From assembly GCA_947383215.1 (NCBI GenBank), contig CANDCP010000006.1, forward strand, positions 45,619 to 109,618: a stretch of DNA of 64,000 nucleotides. Direction: 5' to 3'. The translations under genes were made by a program, and so were the position numbers. How positions within the stretch are numbered: position 1 is the stretch's first letter; the number at the start of each line of letters is the position of its first letter. The notes under the pieces were generated by a model that was not told the origin of the DNA, did no database searches, and worked only from the letters and a program-made list of their open reading frames with translations. Of the stretch, positions 60,696-64,000 are shown piece by piece. The DNA is from an uncultured Roseburia sp. Lineage in GTDB: Bacteria > Bacillota > Clostridia > Lachnospirales > Lachnospiraceae.

Positions 60696-61784
60696 TTATT
60701 TACACACAACCGTCTTCGCCTTACTCCACTTTCCATAAATCGGCTGCGGCTTGCCCATTCCGTGAATATATTTTATTGGAACATTTTTGTAATACCGCAC
60801 GCGCACATAGTATCTCTTTCCTGATTCCAGGTTCTTCACGGTCTGTTTCGTTTCTTTTGTATTCACTGTCTGCACATTTGTCTTAAATTTCTTATCTGTC
60901 GACACCTGGAGCTGATATCTTCCTGCGGCTGTATTTTTCTTTGCGATTGCCTGAATCTGGCCTGCTTTTTTGCTCTTCGCCTCTTTTAAAACGCCTTTTT
61001 GCGGCGTTACGGTAAATGCAATACAGTTGTCTCCCCAGAAATAGAGCATAGTATTACGATTTATCAGAAATCCTTCATTGCAGATCAGATAGCGCCCCAC
61101 CTTCCGCAGCGTTTTTACCTCCTCTCCTGTTTTTCTGTCAATCACACAATCAAACTTAACGCGGGATCCATCAAAATTATATTTTCCTTTTCCTGTTACC
61201 CTGACTTTTGGCAGTTTTATCTTTTTACCCGTATACACTGTGCTTGCCTTTTTTAATGATAAATATGGATGTAATATTTGTACACGTCCCATAATGTGGA
61301 ATCGAATCTCCGGCGTCTTCTCCGAAAACTGTTCCTGATCTGCTTCGACTTTTACATAGTATGTCCCAGGCTCCAAATTCTCATGTTCCGCAACGCAATA
61401 GGCATCATCATTCCATATCAATGTCATTATAGGACTGTACTCATCATACGTAAATCCCAAATTTTCACCGCGAAGCGGCCACGCTGTCAATACCTGTCCC
61501 CGGCTGTCCAAAAGGCTCACTTCTCCCTTGGCATCTGAGTTGACGTTAAAATCAAAATGGGACATTTTCTTGACGGTAAATTTATAGTATCTCACATTTT
61601 TCTCCGCCGTGAAGTTATCGTCATATAACTTAAAATTTTTTAATTTGCACGCCGTTTCCATTGTCGTATTTAACGATTCTATTTTCACTTCCTGATCTTG
61701 CGTCTCTGCCGCACAGATTCCCTGTACAAGTGACGTTGTCATAATACAAAGCGCACAAACTATTCCGATCGTTCCTTTTTTCAA
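60696..61784 (-). CDS. secreted protein with C-terminal Fn3-like domain, tandem copy B
   Basis: 362 residues, TTG start at 61784 (MKKGTIGIV; GAGGAG upstream). Signal peptide about 1-26 cleaved near ICAAE. A beta-rich N-terminal domain (about 50-165, KNVRYYKFTVKKMSHFDFNV, LEPGTYYVKVEA) looks like a pre-peptidase/bacterial-Ig type module. A middle block has SLKKASTVYTGKKIKLPKV. A C-terminal Fn3-like repeat (about 280-360, AGRYQLQVSTDKKFKTN, LESGKRYYVRVRYYKN) is common in Lachnospiraceae surface proteins. Identical to copy A after residue 5. Confidence 0.85.
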   Translation of the reverse strand: MKKGTIGIVCALCIMTTSLVQGICAAETQDQEVKIESLNTTMETACKLKNFKLYDDNFTAEKNVRYYKFTVKKMSHFDFNVNSDAKGEVSLLDSRGQVLTAWPLRGENLGFTYDEYSPIMTLIWNDDAYCVAEHENLEPGTYYVKVEADQEQFSEKTPEIRFHIMGRVQILHPYLSLKKASTVYTGKKIKLPKVRVTGKGKYNFDGSRVKFDCVIDRKTGEEVKTLRKVGRYLICNEGFLINRNTMLYFWGDNCIAFTVTPQKGVLKEAKSKKAGQIQAIAKKNTAAGRYQLQVSTDKKFKTNVQTVNTKETKQTVKNLESGKRYYVRVRYYKNVPIKYIHGMGKPQPIYGKWSKAKTVVCK

Positions 61785-61807
61785 TCCCTTATCTCCTCTT
61801 TTTCCGT

Positions 61808-61835
61808 AAAACGGCGGAATATAACCGCCGTTTTT
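61808..61835. terminator. hairpin between the tandem copies
   Basis: AAAACGGCGG/CCGCCGTTTT, 10-bp perfect stem, 7-base loop, T-runs at both ends. Lies just after the copy A stop. Confidence 0.75.
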
Positions 61836-61841
61836 AAAATC

Positions 61842-62930
61842 TTATTTGCATACAACCGTCTTCGCCTTACTCCACTTTCCATAAATCGGCTGCGGCTTGC
61901 CCATTCCGTGAATATATTTTATTGGAACATTTTTGTAATACCGCACGCGCACATAGTATCTCTTTCCTGATTCCAGGTTCTTCACGGTCTGTTTCGTTTC
62001 TTTTGTATTCACTGTCTGCACATTTGTCTTAAATTTCTTATCTGTCGACACCTGGAGCTGATATCTTCCTGCGGCTGTATTTTTCTTTGCGATTGCCTGA
62101 ATCTGGCCTGCTTTTTTGCTCTTCGCCTCTTTTAAAACGCCTTTTTGCGGCGTTACGGTAAATGCAATACAGTTGTCTCCCCAGAAATAGAGCATAGTAT
62201 TACGATTTATCAGAAATCCTTCATTGCAGATCAGATAGCGCCCCACCTTCCGCAGCGTTTTTACCTCCTCTCCTGTTTTTCTGTCAATCACACAATCAAA
62301 CTTAACGCGGGATCCATCAAAATTATATTTTCCTTTTCCTGTTACCCTGACTTTTGGCAGTTTTATCTTTTTACCCGTATACACTGTGCTTGCCTTTTTT
62401 AATGATAAATATGGATGTAATATTTGTACACGTCCCATAATGTGGAATCGAATCTCCGGCGTCTTCTCCGAAAACTGTTCCTGATCTGCTTCGACTTTTA
62501 CATAGTATGTCCCAGGCTCCAAATTCTCATGTTCCGCAACGCAATAGGCATCATCATTCCATATCAATGTCATTATAGGACTGTACTCATCATACGTAAA
62601 TCCCAAATTTTCACCGCGAAGCGGCCACGCTGTCAATACCTGTCCCCGGCTGTCCAAAAGGCTCACTTCTCCCTTGGCATCTGAGTTGACGTTAAAATCA
62701 AAATGGGACATTTTCTTGACGGTAAATTTATAGTATCTCACATTTTTCTCCGCCGTGAAGTTATCGTCATATAACTTAAAATTTTTTAATTTGCACGCCG
62801 TTTCCATTGTCGTATTTAACGATTCTATTTTCACTTCCTGATCTTGCGTCTCTGCCGCACAAATTCCCTGTACAAGTGACGTTGTCATAATACAAAGCGC
62901 ACAAACTATTCCGATCATCTTTTTTTTCAT
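61842..62930 (-). CDS. secreted protein with C-terminal Fn3-like domain, tandem copy A
   Basis: 362 residues, ATG start at 62930 (MKKKMIGIV; AGGAGG upstream). Same domains as copy B: signal peptide, beta-sandwich-like N-terminal half, Fn3-like C-terminal repeat. Begins 14 bp after the phospholipase-like gene, so it is probably cotranscribed with it, whereas copy B follows a terminator hairpin and uses a TTG start. No catalytic motif seen; binding or structural role outside the cell is likely. Confidence 0.85.
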   Translation of the reverse strand: MKKKMIGIVCALCIMTTSLVQGICAAETQDQEVKIESLNTTMETACKLKNFKLYDDNFTAEKNVRYYKFTVKKMSHFDFNVNSDAKGEVSLLDSRGQVLTAWPLRGENLGFTYDEYSPIMTLIWNDDAYCVAEHENLEPGTYYVKVEADQEQFSEKTPEIRFHIMGRVQILHPYLSLKKASTVYTGKKIKLPKVRVTGKGKYNFDGSRVKFDCVIDRKTGEEVKTLRKVGRYLICNEGFLINRNTMLYFWGDNCIAFTVTPQKGVLKEAKSKKAGQIQAIAKKNTAAGRYQLQVSTDKKFKTNVQTVNTKETKQTVKNLESGKRYYVRVRYYKNVPIKYIHGMGKPQPIYGKWSKAKTVVCK

Positions 62931-62944
62931 TCTTCCTATTCCTC

Positions 62945-64000
62945 CTAATCTAATGACCTATAACCTAATCCATTATTTTTTCCCAGGTTTCGGTAATAAA
63001 ACCGATAACAGCTGTCCGCAGATTTAGCGTCGCACTTCGTACATACATATCTCTTAAAATGCAGCAGTTTTTCCTCTTTAGGCTGATATGGCGTAGCCAC
63101 AAAGGAGCAATGGTTGCAGCGCAGTCTCTTCAAATTATCTATATCCGCAGCGTTCGCTTTGGAAGCTCCCGTCAGTGTACAATTTCCCGAATGCATTATT
63201 CGTCCGTTCTTATAAAACTGTACCAGACGCGCCGCGGATTGCTTTGCTATTCCCTTCCTTGCTTCCGCAGACTTTGTTGACCTCTCCCCTAATTCTGCAT
63301 GCATTTTGTTGTAATATCCTTTTTTCGTAAACATCCCGAGACCCAGATATGTAACCGGCACTCCCTTGTTCAGCGCATTGATCAGATCATTTACATCTGT
63401 AAAATACTGGCTGTAACTTCGAAGTACGCTTGCACTGTCGTCAATAACAGCGACATGCGCCCATAGGTCCTCTGCCAAATGCAGTGCAATTCCAAGAATC
63501 AAATAACTGTATATATTTCTTGTCATCGCTTTTTGCGTCACTGTCTCGTATATGCCGGAGAGATGAATCAACATATCAAAATTAATCTGCTGCAAAACGT
63601 CATTGCTGTTCTGCAATGTTAGACTTGTAAGCTGATACCCCTTTTTAAACTGCAAAGACAGTCCCAGCAGATATGCCAGATACTGATCATAGTCTCCTCT
63701 TCCGTGATATGGCGCGCGATGCGCGTTCTTTTTCGTCACTTGGTCACTTTCTAATTTTCCGCAATATCCTTTTAAATTGCTAAGATTCATCCTCTTCTTG
63801 CTCTGCGCTGACCAAACCGGACGAATTGTCCCTTTTTCATAATGAAACTTCGAGTAGTCATCCGCCCACGTTACGGCTCTCTTCACACAATCCATCATTG
63901 TCGCATCCGTATATCCATTCGCCGTCAGTGCCTCTGCCGACATTCCCTTATGTGTATCTGTCCCCCAATGCCCGCCCCGGTCTGTCTTATTCACCGGGTC
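62945..64000 (-). CDS. zinc-dependent phospholipase C/S1-P1 nuclease-like secreted protein (5' end beyond window)
   Basis: At least 351 residues; the frame is open to the right edge, so the true start and any signal peptide are outside. HWGTDTHKGMSAEAL resembles the N-terminal Trp/His metal site of zinc-dependent phospholipase C, and YLILGIALHLAEDLWAHVAV matches the H-x3-D-x3-H helix of that fold. The C-terminus adds a zinc-ribbon-like pair, CNHC and CTKC. The call rests on these motifs only. It leads into the two secreted-protein genes. Confidence 0.6.
   Translation of the reverse strand, partial: DPVNKTDRGGHWGTDTHKGMSAEALTANGYTDATMMDCVKRAVTWADDYSKFHYEKGTIRPVWSAQSKKRMNLSNLKGYCGKLESDQVTKKNAHRAPYHGRGDYDQYLAYLLGLSLQFKKGYQLTSLTLQNSNDVLQQINFDMLIHLSGIYETVTQKAMTRNIYSYLILGIALHLAEDLWAHVAVIDDSASVLRSYSQYFTDVNDLINALNKGVPVTYLGLGMFTKKGYYNKMHAELGERSTKSAEARKGIAKQSAARLVQFYKNGRIMHSGNCTLTGASKANAADIDNLKRLRCNHCSFVATPYQPKEEKLLHFKRYVCTKCDAKSADSCYRFYYRNLGKNNGLGYRSLD

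Larger units (their letters stand above)
60696..62930 (-). repeat. 1146-bp tandem duplication of a secreted-protein gene
   Basis: Every landmark in copy B recurs exactly 1146 bp later in copy A. From about 60705 to 61775 the copies differ by perhaps one base (ATC/ATT at the signal peptide). Differences cluster at both ends: the last two codons before the stop and the first codons. Confidence 0.9.

Noticed and set aside
60696-62930. CRISPR array or insertion sequence as explanation of the repeat
   Set aside because: The repeat unit is one whole secreted-protein gene, in direct orientation, with no transposase, terminal inverted repeats or spacers.

Overview
The window looks like chromosome from an anaerobic Gram-positive Clostridium-class bacterium, most likely a member of the Lachnospiraceae. 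Evidence for this: an oxygen-sensitive class III ribonucleotide reductase, a four-subunit 2-oxoacid:ferredoxin oxidoreductase, a FeoA-FeoB ferrous iron transporter, the NAD-type dihydroorotate dehydrogenase pair PyrD/PyrK, a PadR/DUF1700/DUF4097/PspC envelope module, very strong GGAGG ribosome binding sites, and regulators with a Spo0A-like DNA-binding domain. No rRNA, tRNA or CRISPR array was seen. The genus is not determined.

Layout. 0-10.6 kb (minus strand): an OmpR-type response regulator and histidine kinase, a membrane-anchored protein, then six consecutive paralogous lipoprotein genes, the last cut by the window edge. 10.7-16.2 kb: a PadR-headed operon (padR, DUF1700, DUF4097, pspC, glgX, capA-like) with a consensus promoter carrying two identical palindromic operator candidates. 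16.3-23.5 kb: HAD phosphatase, CNNM/CorC membrane protein, and a run pyrE-vanZ-DUF6142-HD-M29 aminopeptidase-purE. 23.5-27.7 kb: pyrC-F-K-D. 27.7-36.4 kb: nrdD, hflX, soluble chemoreceptor, feoAB and a TPR lipoprotein. 36.5-41.1 kb: ahcY, glycogen phosphorylase and an AraC regulator.

41.1-50.1 kb is a visibly AT-richer accessory region. It holds two diverged copies of a signalling pair (REC-Spo0A_C response regulator plus six-helix GHKL kinase) arranged RR-HK ... HK-RR. Three of its promoters share the same layout: a long two-part inverted repeat with a conserved loop, T-rich TTTTTGT boxes, then a 17-bp-spaced sigma-A promoter. A type I toxin locus (39-residue holin-like peptide, sequestered ribosome binding site, antisense promoter) lies between the two kinases. 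Two Rpn/PD-(D/E)XK-like genes, one frameshifted, follow.

50.2-64 kb returns to housekeeping: a sigma-factor-like/transmembrane/cyclophilin fusion, LysR, porBADC, a ferredoxin-dependent nitrite/sulfite reductase family protein, a sigma-like protein without region 4, a deoxyinosine glycosylase, an alpha/beta hydrolase and asnA. At the right edge two almost identical secreted proteins form a perfect 1146-bp tandem duplication, with the relic of a third copy behind them and a phospholipase C-like gene ahead of them.

The strongest candidates for something undescribed are the membrane-anchored sigma-like cyclophilin (50.2-51.5 kb), the duplicated Spo0A_C/GHKL circuit with its three matching upstream structures (41.1-47.6 kb), and the six-fold lipoprotein array downstream of a two-component system (0-10.5 kb). 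All assignments are from reading the sequence; no database search was run.
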